A stretch of DNA of 42,556 nt from positions 1 to 42,556 of IMG/VR virus record IMGVR_UViG_3300033148_004419, one strand, 5' to 3'. Of this stretch, positions 16,410 through 25,507 are shown piece after piece. The stretch comes from a virus. Numbering within the stretch: position 1 is the first letter of the stretch; each line of letters starts with the position of its first letter. The position numbers and the translations under genes are program-made. The notes beneath the pieces were generated by a model. It searched no databases. It was not told the origin of the DNA and saw only the letters and a program-made list of their open reading frames with translations.

Positions 16410-17773
16410 TCTTCTTCCTTTTTCATTGCTTCATCCAGAGCTGATAAATTCTTAATCAGAGCTGTTGAATCTTCTGCTAAAGCAGATTTCATAGCCTTGA
16501 GATAATATTTTCTTAATGTAGGACTCTTCATAATGCGGGCTATTTGTTCTCCTCCAGTAACAAGACCATAACCCGCAGCGGCAGTTCCTAACGCAGCTCC
16601 AGGTGCCGTAATTCCAAATCCTCCTGCCGCTACGGCTGCTAGATGGGGATACTTCTTTATACTTTTTTCTATGAAATGACGAACCTGTTTACTTTGTCCA
16701 ATGGCTGCATGCAATTCCTCTGCTTTGGTCCAAGATTCAATGAAAGGCTTATTTTCTATGCCATATTCATTGATTGCAGATTTAATATCTCCTCTCAAAG
16801 AATTGAAATTCTTTTTCAAACTGGCCTTTACATCTTTTGGGAGATCATAAAGACTCGAGGAAATTTCATTTATATTTCGTTTAAATTCAATAAGTTCCGC
16901 AAATTCAATACGATCATTGTTTATTTTTTTCTGAAGTTCATTTATTTTGGTTAATACTGGAGCTTTTGAAGGAGTAGTGCCCCCTTTAGACAATTTACCT
17001 TCAAGATCTGCTAGATTCTTACTTAATCCTCGTGCATTGGCAGAAGCATTTTCTGGAATAGCCTTGTCTGCTTTTTTGTAAAACATATCTTTTAATTTTT
17101 TGGCACTTGTGCGTCCTGTCAAATCCAAAAGAAACATGGCCCCTAATTTTGAGTATGTCTGCGCCTTTTCTCCTCCACCAGCGACCTCTACTCCTTCTTT
17201 GACTAAATTTGAACCTAAAGAAACAAGAAATGGTTTTGCTATAGCTTTGAATGTCTTTGCTATAACTCCACCCTTAATTGGAATTTTTCTGCCAACTATA
17301 AGAGATGTTAGATCTTTAGTCACCTCATCTGTAAATTCCTCTGTCTTTGTTTGTGGTTCCAGGTAATCACCAGCTATGTATTGTGTAACTTCTTTCATTT
17401 CTGTTGATGTCGGTGGCTGAGGAGCTGTGAATTCATCATCTAGCCCCATTTCAGAAAGCAATTTTCGAGCTTCTTCAACTTTTCCTTGACGTTCCGCTTC
17501 TTCCATTACTCTTTCAGGAATAATTTCTCCTTCAGGTGCAATCTTAGATAATCCATATTCGACAGGAAGCTGAAGCAAAGAAAGAATATCTCCTGGTAGA
17601 CCTGCAATTGTTTCACCAATACGTGCACCAGTACGAGAAATATGGCGTAGCGCCTCTTGACCAAAAGACGGTTCCGTTTCTTCTATTTTCTGCTCTTTTG
17701 CAAGTCTGTCAAATATATTGGACTCAGAAACGGTTTCTTCTTTTGCTAAACGATGAAATATATTAGATTGCAT
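16406..17773 (-). CDS. Internal (ejection) virion protein candidate, 455 aa
   Basis: A charged helical protein with a Gly/Ala-rich amphipathic segment near the C-terminus (AAVAAGGFGITAPGAALGTA), features shared by phage proteins ejected with the DNA. The N-terminus holds a tandem 15-residue repeat, SNIFHRLAKEETVSE then SNIFDRLAKEQKIEE. It overlaps the preceding internal-protein gene by 11 bases. The family is not recognised; the assignment rests on composition and position between the nozzle and fibre genes. Confidence 0.6.
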   Translation of the reverse strand: MQSNIFHRLAKEETVSESNIFDRLAKEQKIEETEPSFGQEALRHISRTGARIGETIAGLPGDILSLLQLPVEYGLSKIAPEGEIIPERVMEEAERQGKVEEARKLLSEMGLDDEFTAPQPPTSTEMKEVTQYIAGDYLEPQTKTEEFTDEVTKDLTSLIVGRKIPIKGGVIAKTFKAIAKPFLVSLGSNLVKEGVEVAGGGEKAQTYSKLGAMFLLDLTGRTSAKKLKDMFYKKADKAIPENASANARGLSKNLADLEGKLSKGGTTPSKAPVLTKINELQKKINNDRIEFAELIEFKRNINEISSSLYDLPKDVKASLKKNFNSLRGDIKSAINEYGIENKPFIESWTKAEELHAAIGQSKQVRHFIEKSIKKYPHLAAVAAGGFGITAPGAALGTAAAGYGLVTGGEQIARIMKSPTLRKYYLKAMKSALAEDSTALIKNLSALDEAMKKEED

Positions 17774-18875
17774 AACCTAGTCCTCTAGCTATTTCTGTTG
17801 CTTTGTCTGGATCACCTTTTGCTTTTTTCAGAATAATTTGCGCAGTGGCTTCACTTAACGGTGTACCTGCATCAACTTTCTTAAGTTTTCCACCTTTTAA
17901 ATCTGGACCTTGAGATATTTTACCACCAGTAAGCTCGTCAATTTGATCACGGAACCCAGCATAAATCTCATCTTTTGCTAGTTCTGACAATTCAGTTGCG
18001 CGTCTGTCAATTTCTATTGGGGATGCCTTGAAACCTAATTCCGAGTAAGCCTGGTTATGAGCTTCAGATTCGGCAATCTTCGCTTGTTTAATCGCTTTCA
18101 GTTCGTAGATACTGGCAAGCTTGGCATCATTGGGAGAAAGTATCTCTGGCAAACCTTGCTCGTAAATCTTAGCCTCATAAACTGTTGGTCTTGCACCAAA
18201 CGTTGCCTTGAAGTCGTTAAATAAAGCCTTGAAACCAGTCATATATGCTTTTGACCCTGGTTTTTGGAGGAACGGTTTTAAAACACCAATATCATATTTG
18301 GTAACAAGATTACTTATGATGTCGTCCGTTGCGCCTGTTGTGACAAGATGTTCCATTTCATCCAATGTTCGCATGACACCTCTTTCAGCAATGGCCTCTG
18401 TCGAAAGTTCGTCATATCTCTTTAGGTTCTTGTTGAGATAGGCTTTTTCTTCCTCTGCTCCAGTTGCTCCACTTACCTCTTGTGCTCTAAGGACAGTTCT
18501 AATTTCCTTCTCGCTTAATGATGCCATTTCATCAGCACTCGGCTTATAACCTTGTTGTGCTTTTTCAATAAGACTAGCTCCTTCTGGTGAAATCAAATCT
18601 TGCTGTTGCGCTTGCTGCTGCTTTATCTGTGTGCCAATGAAATCAAGGTACGGCTTCTGTGCTTCAGGACTTGCTCCAGATGATGATATGTCTTTGAACA
18701 TTTCCATTGGAGTCGTCTGTTCATTCCATTTCTCAGAAATAGATCCCAATTCCTTCTGTTGCCTGTGTTGTTCCAGCCTTGCAGTTAAATTGTCCATTCC
18801 CTTCGAAAGTCCTGAACCCATTCCAGCACCCAATGCTGCTCCGAATCCTGGTTTTTGTTCGATTACCTGAACCAT
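17763..18875 (-). CDS. Internal virion protein candidate, 370 aa
   Basis: 370 residues. The Gly/Ala-rich N-terminus (PGFGAALGAGMGSGLSKGM) is followed by Gln/Lys-rich helices and a long helical body, which recalls internal or pilot proteins of short-tailed phages. It lies between the 165- and 455-residue genes, with an 11-base overlap to the latter. It probably travels into the host with the DNA; this is inference from composition and gene order. Confidence 0.6.
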   Translation of the reverse strand: MVQVIEQKPGFGAALGAGMGSGLSKGMDNLTARLEQHRQQKELGSISEKWNEQTTPMEMFKDISSSGASPEAQKPYLDFIGTQIKQQQAQQQDLISPEGASLIEKAQQGYKPSADEMASLSEKEIRTVLRAQEVSGATGAEEEKAYLNKNLKRYDELSTEAIAERGVMRTLDEMEHLVTTGATDDIISNLVTKYDIGVLKPFLQKPGSKAYMTGFKALFNDFKATFGARPTVYEAKIYEQGLPEILSPNDAKLASIYELKAIKQAKIAESEAHNQAYSELGFKASPIEIDRRATELSELAKDEIYAGFRDQIDELTGGKISQGPDLKGGKLKKVDAGTPLSEATAQIILKKAKGDPDKATEIARGLGYAI

Positions 18876-18884
18876 GATATGCTC

Positions 18885-19382
18885 CTATACTTGTGACATT
18901 GCGAAGTTAGTTGCTGAATCACTCATTCCTTGAATAAACGTTTCCAAGAAACCTGATGTTTCCGGCCTCATTACGTTTTCGAACTGCTGTCCAGTCCCCA
19001 TTCCTACCATGCCTTGCATCTGTTGTATAGCTTGCATCTTAAGACCTTCACGCAATGCTGCTAAATTCTCTTGGAGACCTGCCCCTGCACTGCTCAATGA
19101 CTGACCAAAAGCACTTGAGCCTTGTGCATCTAATGAAGCAAATTGCTCCGCTATGTTCGGTATCGTGCTCTCTTGGAATTCTCTCATATATGGTGCCTCA
19201 AAAGCTTGCGTCGCCTGTGGGTCTCCAGACATAATCTGCATAAGATATTTCCAGCTATCTTGCATGCCTTGACCACCTTGCTGCAACATCATATCCATGA
19301 ATTGTTGTTGCTGAGGTGTGTAGTTCTGAAATTGTTGCATTTGTTCTGGTTTGCCAAACAAAAATTCTGACATCTTAGGCAT
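18885..19382 (-). CDS. Gln/Met-rich virion protein, 165 aa
   Basis: It begins MPKMSEFLFGKPEQMQQFQN and continues with Gln-rich runs (YTPQQQQFMDMMLQQGGQG) and helices ending in MQGMVGMGTGQQF. Small proteins that start LFG plus a PQQQ stretch are frequent ahead of internal-protein genes in short-tailed phages. Its position fits the same ejection group. Exact function unknown. Confidence 0.6.
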   Translation of the reverse strand: MPKMSEFLFGKPEQMQQFQNYTPQQQQFMDMMLQQGGQGMQDSWKYLMQIMSGDPQATQAFEAPYMREFQESTIPNIAEQFASLDAQGSSAFGQSLSSAGAGLQENLAALREGLKMQAIQQMQGMVGMGTGQQFENVMRPETSGFLETFIQGMSDSATNFAMSQV

Positions 19383-19393
19383 TGTATACCTCC

Positions 19394-19897
19394 TTAATAT
19401 TGTAAAAATTCTAGCACAACATATGTCGTAACAAAAGCAGAATAATCGGCTGCTGTTGTGATAACGACATTCGTTGCGTCTACGTATATCTCTATGCCAT
19501 TAGCCAATGCATTCGGGTCTGAATATGGAATTGGGATAGCACGGTTTGTTGTCGTCGCTGCTGGGTCTGTTGAGCATCCGTTGATATATGTAAATTGAGT
19601 ATTAACAGTGGTGTCTATGCCATGTGCCACTGATTTAGCGGCAGTGTCAGGCAACGCACCAAAATCAACCACTATACGGTTAGCATACCTGAATACCGTT
19701 GCATCACCAGGCGTAAACCACTTCTGACCGTTCACATTAGCCACAGTGTTGTAATAGGCTATTTCTTTGTCATTCAGTGCGTCTACAATTTTCTTCAATG
19801 TGTCATCGAGAATGCGACGCAATTCATCGGGATCATCAGGTAAAATGATATCTGTAGGAACGAATGATGTAAGGCCACCTGTAGGTGCAAAGGTCAT
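19394..19897 (-). CDS. Small tail-region structural protein
   Basis: 167 residues. The N-terminus is Pro/Asp-rich with a short helix (DDPDELRRILDDTLKKIVDAL), then a beta domain (NGQKWFTPGDATVFRYANRI, then TYVVLEFLQY). The start overlaps the stop of the nozzle-like gene by ATGA. The overall shape, a helical anchor plus a beta head, fits a short fibre or plug attached near the tail. The family is not recognised. Confidence 0.62.
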   Translation of the reverse strand: MTFAPTGGLTSFVPTDIILPDDPDELRRILDDTLKKIVDALNDKEIAYYNTVANVNGQKWFTPGDATVFRYANRIVVDFGALPDTAAKSVAHGIDTTVNTQFTYINGCSTDPAATTTNRAIPIPYSDPNALANGIEIYVDATNVVITTAADYSAFVTTYVVLEFLQY

Positions 19898-22203
19898 GTC
19901 AGCCTCCCACTCTGGTCAGCCCACATAGTAATGGAATATAAGTTTATCTCAGAATCATGAATCTGTGGGTCTACCTTCTGTATAGGCGATAAATTTAACT
20001 CGAACTGCAAGAACTGTAGGTGCATCCTACAAAAGAATCGGTGCAGTAGTTTGCTTTGTCCTTCAATATCAGATTCATATGGTTCTGTTTGAACGGTCGT
20101 ATTAAAGAAAGAGTCAGCACCATTATTGATAGCACTCTCATCGTTGTGGTCTGCGTATAATTCTACACTGAACTGACCATTCGTAGTCTGGTCCAATAAG
20201 AAATCAATGTAACCCATTTCAATAGACTTGCCATCTGCTAGGAAATTGTATTTCTTCATGCGCGCGCGATAGTCATGCAACAATATCATTTCACCACCAC
20301 CAAGATAAGTGGTTGCTCCTGTCAATATTACAGTCTCAAAAATACCCCTCTCAGAATTATATTCTGATAATGTTATATTGTCTTCAAAACCAACGACAGA
20401 CTCATCAACGTTAACTATATAGGAAGTGTCGTTCAAAACATTGGCCGTTCCGAGAACACCAACTATTCGGATAAACTCTCCTGTAGATAGGTTGTGATCT
20501 GGGATTGTAAGCTGAACTGGGGTGTCGGCTACATCCGTTATAACAGTGATAGCAAGACCTGGATCGTTTCTGCTTAACTTTTGTATGTCCACAATATAGC
20601 CATGCTGGTTTCCGGCTATTACATCGGGATATAAGGATTGCAACGAAGTGTCAACCCATGCAAATTGTGCCTGTTCCCATGTTGTATCTGTGAAATCTTC
20701 CCATGTTCGGTCATCAAATTCTTGAAGAACTCCAAAACATGTAAGGCTGTCTTTAAAGAATGACCACGCTTGATTTTCAAGGTTGAAAACCAACACCTTG
20801 TCTGGATATTTTCTGTTTAAATCTGCGTCAGGATAAGTCCAGTAAACCAATTGTTTGTCATAATCTCGTATTCCATGAACCCGTGTGTTACCTTCATTTT
20901 CATTATGAATTCTAAACACTTCATCAGGTATCTTAGTGTCAATACGCTCCACATTGATAGCGTCACAGGCAATAATTCCCTTTTGACCAACTGATAACTT
21001 GCCTTTGTCCATCCTTACAGGTGAAAATGTGGACTCATCACCGAACTCACTGTCAATTATTTCCCAAACGAACGGCAGTAGCTCGTTAGCGGTATACCTC
21101 AGTCTCCATGTTGACCTCTCAAATCCTACAATAAGAGAATCTCGGACGAATGCAGCAGAAACAATCGCTTCTGATGTAGGTGCATCGATATAGCCGCCAT
21201 AGCCCTGTATGTCGTGTCTCCAGACATCACCGTCTGCCATTACCAAAGTGTCAAGGAAGTCACCGTTTCGGCACCAGCGCGCTCTATTTGAGTAATTGAG
21301 AGATCCTGCTAACGTTGTTCCTTCCCATGTGTTTAATGCAACGACGCGACCTTTGAAGTTGACTAACATCAATGATTGTTCAAGAAAAGAGTTTACAGGA
21401 GTTGCAGATATCCTAGGACTGAATTGTTGCCACCTATCGGCTGTCAACGCTTCTCTGTCATAAAGATACACCTGATCGCCACCTTGATTGAAATTGGTGA
21501 CGAGAAAGACGCTGCGAGGTGTGTCCGTACCACCGTTGTCAACCCCGGTCCTTGTATTCAATGTCCAAAAGAACTGGCTATTGGTACCAGTAAATGTCTG
21601 AGTGTTAGGTACGTTAATCTCTTCAAATCGTTGGTCAGTAGTATCCCAATAATATACATAAACTGTATCAAACGCAATCGTCTGCTCTGCATTGATTCCA
21701 CGTAATTCTAATTGATGGATTCCCATACATGGAAGGGCTGGCCAATAATTGAAATCAATACGAACATTAGAGCCTCCTCCCCAACCAGACCCGGCAATAA
21801 GTGTTATTTCTCCAGTAACATAGTTTATCGTGCCTGTTCCACCTCCATCTCCGACAAGCGTTCCGTCTGCTGGCGTTGGTTCTGTATATATCTCTTGATC
21901 TGGATTACCAGGACTTACCGTAATAGTAACAGATCCCTGCTCAATCTCAGCATTGGCTTCAAGGGCTAAATGAGTGATGATGTTAGTGTCATAAGGGGAT
22001 TTTCCTGTATCTGGTAGGTGCTCATCAGTCATTACTCGCAAAAGACGACCTATCTTTCTATACCCCTTTTTTCTAGCAACCTTATCTCTCCAGACATATG
22101 CATCTTGCAGAACAGAAAATGCATCGGGAAATAGCTGGAAGTCAGCTTTGTCTTTCTCTAAACCTGTCGCAAAAGATTGAATATAATAAGGACTATACGT
22201 CAT
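19894..22203 (-). CDS. Nozzle-like tail protein (T7 gp12 type by layout)
   Basis: 769 residues of mostly beta structure. The opening GLEKDKADFQLFPDAFSVLQ and DAYVWRDKVARKKGYRKIGR segments are typical of large tail-tube or nozzle proteins in short-tailed environmental phages, which form beta-propeller rings below the adaptor. Near residues 540-620 there is an extra domain (PDHNLSTGEFIRIVGVLG, then LNDTSYIVNVDESVVGF) of the same style as domains in the virion genes at 23777 and 24541. It is coupled by ATGA to the preceding gene. The T7-type name is by analogy, not by alignment. Confidence 0.6.
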   Translation of the reverse strand: MTYSPYYIQSFATGLEKDKADFQLFPDAFSVLQDAYVWRDKVARKKGYRKIGRLLRVMTDEHLPDTGKSPYDTNIITHLALEANAEIEQGSVTITVSPGNPDQEIYTEPTPADGTLVGDGGGTGTINYVTGEITLIAGSGWGGGSNVRIDFNYWPALPCMGIHQLELRGINAEQTIAFDTVYVYYWDTTDQRFEEINVPNTQTFTGTNSQFFWTLNTRTGVDNGGTDTPRSVFLVTNFNQGGDQVYLYDREALTADRWQQFSPRISATPVNSFLEQSLMLVNFKGRVVALNTWEGTTLAGSLNYSNRARWCRNGDFLDTLVMADGDVWRHDIQGYGGYIDAPTSEAIVSAAFVRDSLIVGFERSTWRLRYTANELLPFVWEIIDSEFGDESTFSPVRMDKGKLSVGQKGIIACDAINVERIDTKIPDEVFRIHNENEGNTRVHGIRDYDKQLVYWTYPDADLNRKYPDKVLVFNLENQAWSFFKDSLTCFGVLQEFDDRTWEDFTDTTWEQAQFAWVDTSLQSLYPDVIAGNQHGYIVDIQKLSRNDPGLAITVITDVADTPVQLTIPDHNLSTGEFIRIVGVLGTANVLNDTSYIVNVDESVVGFEDNITLSEYNSERGIFETVILTGATTYLGGGEMILLHDYRARMKKYNFLADGKSIEMGYIDFLLDQTTNGQFSVELYADHNDESAINNGADSFFNTTVQTEPYESDIEGQSKLLHRFFCRMHLQFLQFELNLSPIQKVDPQIHDSEINLYSITMWADQSGRLT

Positions 22204-22814
22204 AGGTCTATCCTATATATTACAACGTTCATGGCTGCATCAACAGCAGCCGGAGTGCCAGAAGAACTTACATAACATCTTACTTGTATTGAACCTGCTA
22301 ATTTTGTTTGGACATCTACTGCTCTTTCTCTTCCACCAGCCTCCGGTGTTAATAGAGCTGTGTAGTTTGCATCCGATAATGCAGTGTCGAATGTTATGGT
22401 GTAGTCACCAACTCCATTTCTTACGACACCAGTGACAGCATCAACATTCCATCCAGTGCCCTGCACTACTCCAGCACCATTAAAATATACAAACGCCTTG
22501 ACAAACGTATTCGTATAACCTGCTTCTGTTAACTGAACAATGTCACCTGCACTCTCTTCACGGTAATATAACTCAGGCTGTGTACCGCTGTCCTTAGTGT
22601 AAACCATTCCTTCATCAGCACCAGGTGTTGGATCTGCTGCAACAGCAAACTCAGGTAGAGTAACTTGCACATGAGATCCTGTCGCTCCAGCAGGAAGCAG
22701 ACTGTCATGGTCTACGCTGAACTGCGTCTCTAATTGAGCAAAGTTCTCTAATATCTGTGCCTGACTTAGTGATAAGAGATCATCAGCTACAGGTATAGTA
22801 TTTAAATAAGCCAT
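22200..22814 (-). CDS. Fibre-like structural protein, 204 aa
   Basis: The N-terminal helix (DDLLSLSQAQILENFAQLET) is a common opening for head or tail fibre subunits. A beta region follows, with AFVYFNGAGVVQGTGWNVDA and a beta tip rich in T and V. Trimeric fibres of this size are often joined to the adaptor or neck. It lies between the adaptor-like and nozzle-like genes. Confidence 0.62.
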   Translation of the reverse strand: MAYLNTIPVADDLLSLSQAQILENFAQLETQFSVDHDSLLPAGATGSHVQVTLPEFAVAADPTPGADEGMVYTKDSGTQPELYYREESAGDIVQLTEAGYTNTFVKAFVYFNGAGVVQGTGWNVDAVTGVVRNGVGDYTITFDTALSDANYTALLTPEAGGRERAVDVQTKLAGSIQVRCYVSSSGTPAAVDAAMNVVIYRIDL

Positions 22815-22815
22815 C

Positions 22816-23775
22816 TTAACCTCTAAAATTGTTGTAGTTTACATTTCCAAAACCTTCTGCTTGAGATGAATATATCGTTGCAGCCCTTTCAGTTCTCATC
22901 TGTTCAAGGGTTCGTCTCATGCATAATCTCATCTGTTCATCAAACTGTTGGGCCAATCCGTCTACGCCCTCCAAATCTCCCCTGTCTTCAAATATCTTTT
23001 TCGCTGCGCCTATTGCTAGTAATTGCCATAGAAATTGAACCTCGGGGTTGTCAGCGTCATTCAGCAGCGCTGTGGGATAAATGAATACATCAATTTCAAC
23101 TCGATACGTCTTGTCTGGTACAGGTCGTAATGTAAACGTATTGTCAAAAAATAATGACGCTGATGGTCTGCTAGCTACGTATGGCACCGTTTGTACATTT
23201 ATGTTCTCTGTTGCCGGGATAGCTCCAGTAAACGTTAATGCAGTTATAGCCCCTGTAATGTAGTCTATCGCACCACCAGTAACATCTCCTGTAAACCCTC
23301 CTGCGCCATCATCAATAGCTATAAGGGCATTGCCTCCCACATCAACAGCCGAGATAGTCACGTTGTTCGTTAATACAGGAGTGTTAGTGATGGTATAGGC
23401 GTAAGCTCCAGCTATACCAGTTCCAGGTGTGGTCTCGTCAGCATTAACAAACGGATAGAGACGAAAAAACTCTGTCCTTGATTGAGTAAAATATGTTTCG
23501 TATCCAGAAATATATACTGGCGGCTGTACACTGTAATATGCTCTGGGTGTCGTTGCAGTGAATGATGGGTTTACTGTTAAATCGTAAACATCAACATTCG
23601 GTTCGGTGTAAAACGTAGCAGACTCTTTAAGATCATAAATCTTGAGATGTTGTGGCAAGTCGTTAAGATAAAATGTGTTTATATATTCATCAAGGTCTTC
23701 CGTTGCTAGCTGCAATTCTGATGGAGAAGCCGTTAACCTTCTTGTTTTCGTTCTTATGTCTTCTAATGTTGTCAT
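22816..23775 (-). CDS. Head-tail adaptor-like protein (T7 gp11 type by layout)
   Basis: 319 residues. It begins MTTLEDIRTKTRRLTASPSE and continues with LDEYINTFYLNDLPQHLKIY. A helical N-terminus, a beta body and a C-terminal helical region with many charged residues (LAQQFDEQMRLCMRRTLEQM) fit phage adaptor or tail-tubular A-type proteins that connect the portal to the nozzle. Its place between the capsid genes and the nozzle supports this. The name is by position and pattern. Confidence 0.55.
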   Translation of the reverse strand: MTTLEDIRTKTRRLTASPSELQLATEDLDEYINTFYLNDLPQHLKIYDLKESATFYTEPNVDVYDLTVNPSFTATTPRAYYSVQPPVYISGYETYFTQSRTEFFRLYPFVNADETTPGTGIAGAYAYTITNTPVLTNNVTISAVDVGGNALIAIDDGAGGFTGDVTGGAIDYITGAITALTFTGAIPATENINVQTVPYVASRPSASLFFDNTFTLRPVPDKTYRVEIDVFIYPTALLNDADNPEVQFLWQLLAIGAAKKIFEDRGDLEGVDGLAQQFDEQMRLCMRRTLEQMRTERAATIYSSQAEGFGNVNYNNFRG

Positions 23776-23776
23776 A

Positions 23777-24091
23777 TTATCTCGCTATGTTGTCTGTTGA
23801 TTGACCTGATATCGGCACGACCTGAGCAGGTGTATATGGCGCTGCGGGTACTACAAATGCATTCAATCGTGATGTATCAAAATCAACAACCATCGTGGTT
23901 GATGATGGTGTGCTCAATATTGTAGCTACTTCATACTGTATTTGGATGCCATATGATAACGGTACATTGATGCGTATAATATCACCCACATTGTACTCGT
24001 GATCCTCTGATGTCGTTAAGGTAGGTGTCTGGGCATTAGTGACACTTAGCAACAAACGTCTCTTAGGTATGAAATCCGCTTCTGTACTCAT
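23777..24091 (-). CDS. Stand-alone E1-FCCH-like domain protein
   Basis: 104 residues: FIPKRRLLLSV, EHEYNVGDIIRINVP-like segment (DHEYNVGDIIRINVP in this gene), TTMVVDFDTSRLNAFVVP and APYTPAQVVPISG. This matches, element by element, the second half of the 318-residue virion protein at 24541 (PRRRFITAI, HGYAVGETVRFNVP, TITVDIDSTAFTAFAFP, PFTHAQVIPVGD). It seems to be a duplicated small beta-barrel module used as a virion accessory. Its start overlaps the upstream stop by one base. Confidence 0.65.
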   Translation of the reverse strand: MSTEADFIPKRRLLLSVTNAQTPTLTTSEDHEYNVGDIIRINVPLSYGIQIQYEVATILSTPSSTTMVVDFDTSRLNAFVVPAAPYTPAQVVPISGQSTDNIAR

Positions 24092-24423
24092 TAGACTAAA
24101 TTCAACCCCTGAAATGTGAATCTTCGTTCTATTTTTCCAGTACCTACATAAGGTTTACCGTCTTGATCCAATAAATGTGAATGTACTTCCCATCCACAAT
24201 TATTGAGATGTTTAATCACACCAATAGGTAATTCATATTCTTCTCCATCATAAAGATGATAACTTTCTGTTTTGTCTTCTTTGTATTTGCGAAATGGAAA
24301 AGTCACAGAACCACCCTTGGGTTCGTGACATAAAAACTTTCCTTTCACTTTTTTGGAATCTTCTTTGTGTTGTTTTATTCGTACTTTTTCTGCTTCTTCT
24401 TTTGTTAGTATAACGCTTTCCAT
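24091..24423 (-). CDS. Conserved-type small phage protein near the capsid gene
   Basis: 110 residues. A charged helical start (TKEEAEKVRIKQHKEDSKK) is followed by a compact beta region (GGSVTFPFRKYKEDK, then LYDGEEYELPIGVIKHLNNC) and an end KIERRFTFQGLNLV. Proteins of this pattern are common next to capsid genes in phages, role unknown. The ribosome-binding site (AAAGGAG) sits downstream of the structured RNA at 24444-24534, so translation may be influenced by it. Confidence 0.65.
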   Translation of the reverse strand: MESVILTKEEAEKVRIKQHKEDSKKVKGKFLCHEPKGGSVTFPFRKYKEDKTESYHLYDGEEYELPIGVIKHLNNCGWEVHSHLLDQDGKPYVGTGKIERRFTFQGLNLV

Positions 24424-24443
24424 AAAAACTCCTTTGTAAAATT

Positions 24444-24534
24444 GAGGAGATCACCCAATATGCTAACGACCTTAACTCCTCATTGCCCGCCGGGTAAGTG
24501 CACAGTCGGAGCCATGCACTTATTGGGACCCCGG
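24444..24534 (-). ncRNA. Candidate structured, pseudoknot-capable RNA element in the virion operon
   Basis: The 117-bp gap between two virion genes holds nested complements: an 8-bp hairpin TAAGTGCA (24495-24502) / TGCACTTA (24515-24522), GAGGAG (24444-24449) / CTCCTC (24476-24481), CCGGG (24490-24494) / CCCGG (24530-24534), and CCCAATA (24454-24460) / TATTGGG (24521-24527). The last pairing crosses the others, so a pseudoknot or switch is possible. There is no T-tract. It lies in the leader of the 110-residue gene. Confidence 0.5.
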
Positions 24535-24540
24535 ATAAAC

Positions 24541-25497
24541 CTAGGTCTCGATTAAACGATACCCTGCACGGAATGCAATCCACTTCATCTCATCACCATC
24601 AGCACCGTCTACAGTTGCGCCAATCCTTAATGCTCTGTAGCCTTGGTTGTCCGTTGCTCCTGATAATACAGAACCAGCGTCACCAACAGGGATCACTTGA
24701 GCATGTGTGAATGGAACATCAGCAGATGCAGGGAATGCAAATGCAGTGAAAGCCGTTGAGTCGATGTCTACTGTGATGGTGTTGTTAGCTACCGAAATAG
24801 CTGTTATCTCACCAGTCAAGCCATCCATCTCTAACATTCCCATAGCAGCAGGAACATTGAAACGTACAGTCTCACCTACAGCATAGCCATGGATAACTGA
24901 TAGAGTTGCAACAGCACTGCCAGCTTGTGTGATTGCCGTGATGAATCTACGCCTTGGTGCAAACATTGGAGGAGTGTTAACTCTTCGTGATACACCACCA
25001 GTTGCAGCAGCAGCAAAACCAGAAGCATCAAGATAACCAATGCTATATGTGTTCGCTGTGTCGTCAACTGTTACAGTAAATTCCATACCTGCAATCTGTA
25101 ACATGCCTGTAGTAGCTGTCAAAAGCACAGTATCGCCTAAATCATTGCCGTGAGCAACTTGTGATACCACTGGAGGGCTAGCATCAGTAATAGCCGTAAC
25201 GGCATTACCAACAGCCTCAAGGTTGTTTGGCTGTGATTCCATCCATCGGAAACCACCAGTTGTCCCTAACAAAGATTCATCCGTTGCTGCACCATCAGTA
25301 TTTACAACTCCAAGATAATAGCCGTCAGGCATAGTGTTAAACCACTGTGCTCTCTTGACAATACCTGGGTTAGCCGTCGAATTCTGATCGGTATAATTCC
25401 AGATCTGGAAGTGGTGGACTTCAGCAGGAAGTTGCAAAATCTTATATAATCCGTCAGACTCATACTGACCTACCATAATTTCTGTTTCAGCAGTCAT
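24541..25497 (-). CDS. Virion protein with two FCCH-like beta domains
   Basis: 318 residues. Around residues 97-165, AHGNDLGDTVLLTATTGMLQ then FTVTVDDTANTYSI and AAAATGG has the pattern of the E1-type FCCH domain often found in phage structural proteins. A related second domain spans about 178-285. The last 30 residues (ALRIGATVDGADGDEMKWIA) form a short C-terminal piece. It is encoded directly downstream of the major capsid gene, so it may be a capsid decoration or connector protein. Confidence 0.65.
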   Translation of the reverse strand: MTAETEIMVGQYESDGLYKILQLPAEVHHFQIWNYTDQNSTANPGIVKRAQWFNTMPDGYYLGVVNTDGAATDESLLGTTGGFRWMESQPNNLEAVGNAVTAITDASPPVVSQVAHGNDLGDTVLLTATTGMLQIAGMEFTVTVDDTANTYSIGYLDASGFAAAATGGVSRRVNTPPMFAPRRRFITAITQAGSAVATLSVIHGYAVGETVRFNVPAAMGMLEMDGLTGEITAISVANNTITVDIDSTAFTAFAFPASADVPFTHAQVIPVGDAGSVLSGATDNQGYRALRIGATVDGADGDEMKWIAFRAGYRLIET

Positions 25498-25507
25498 GTC
25501 GTCCTCC

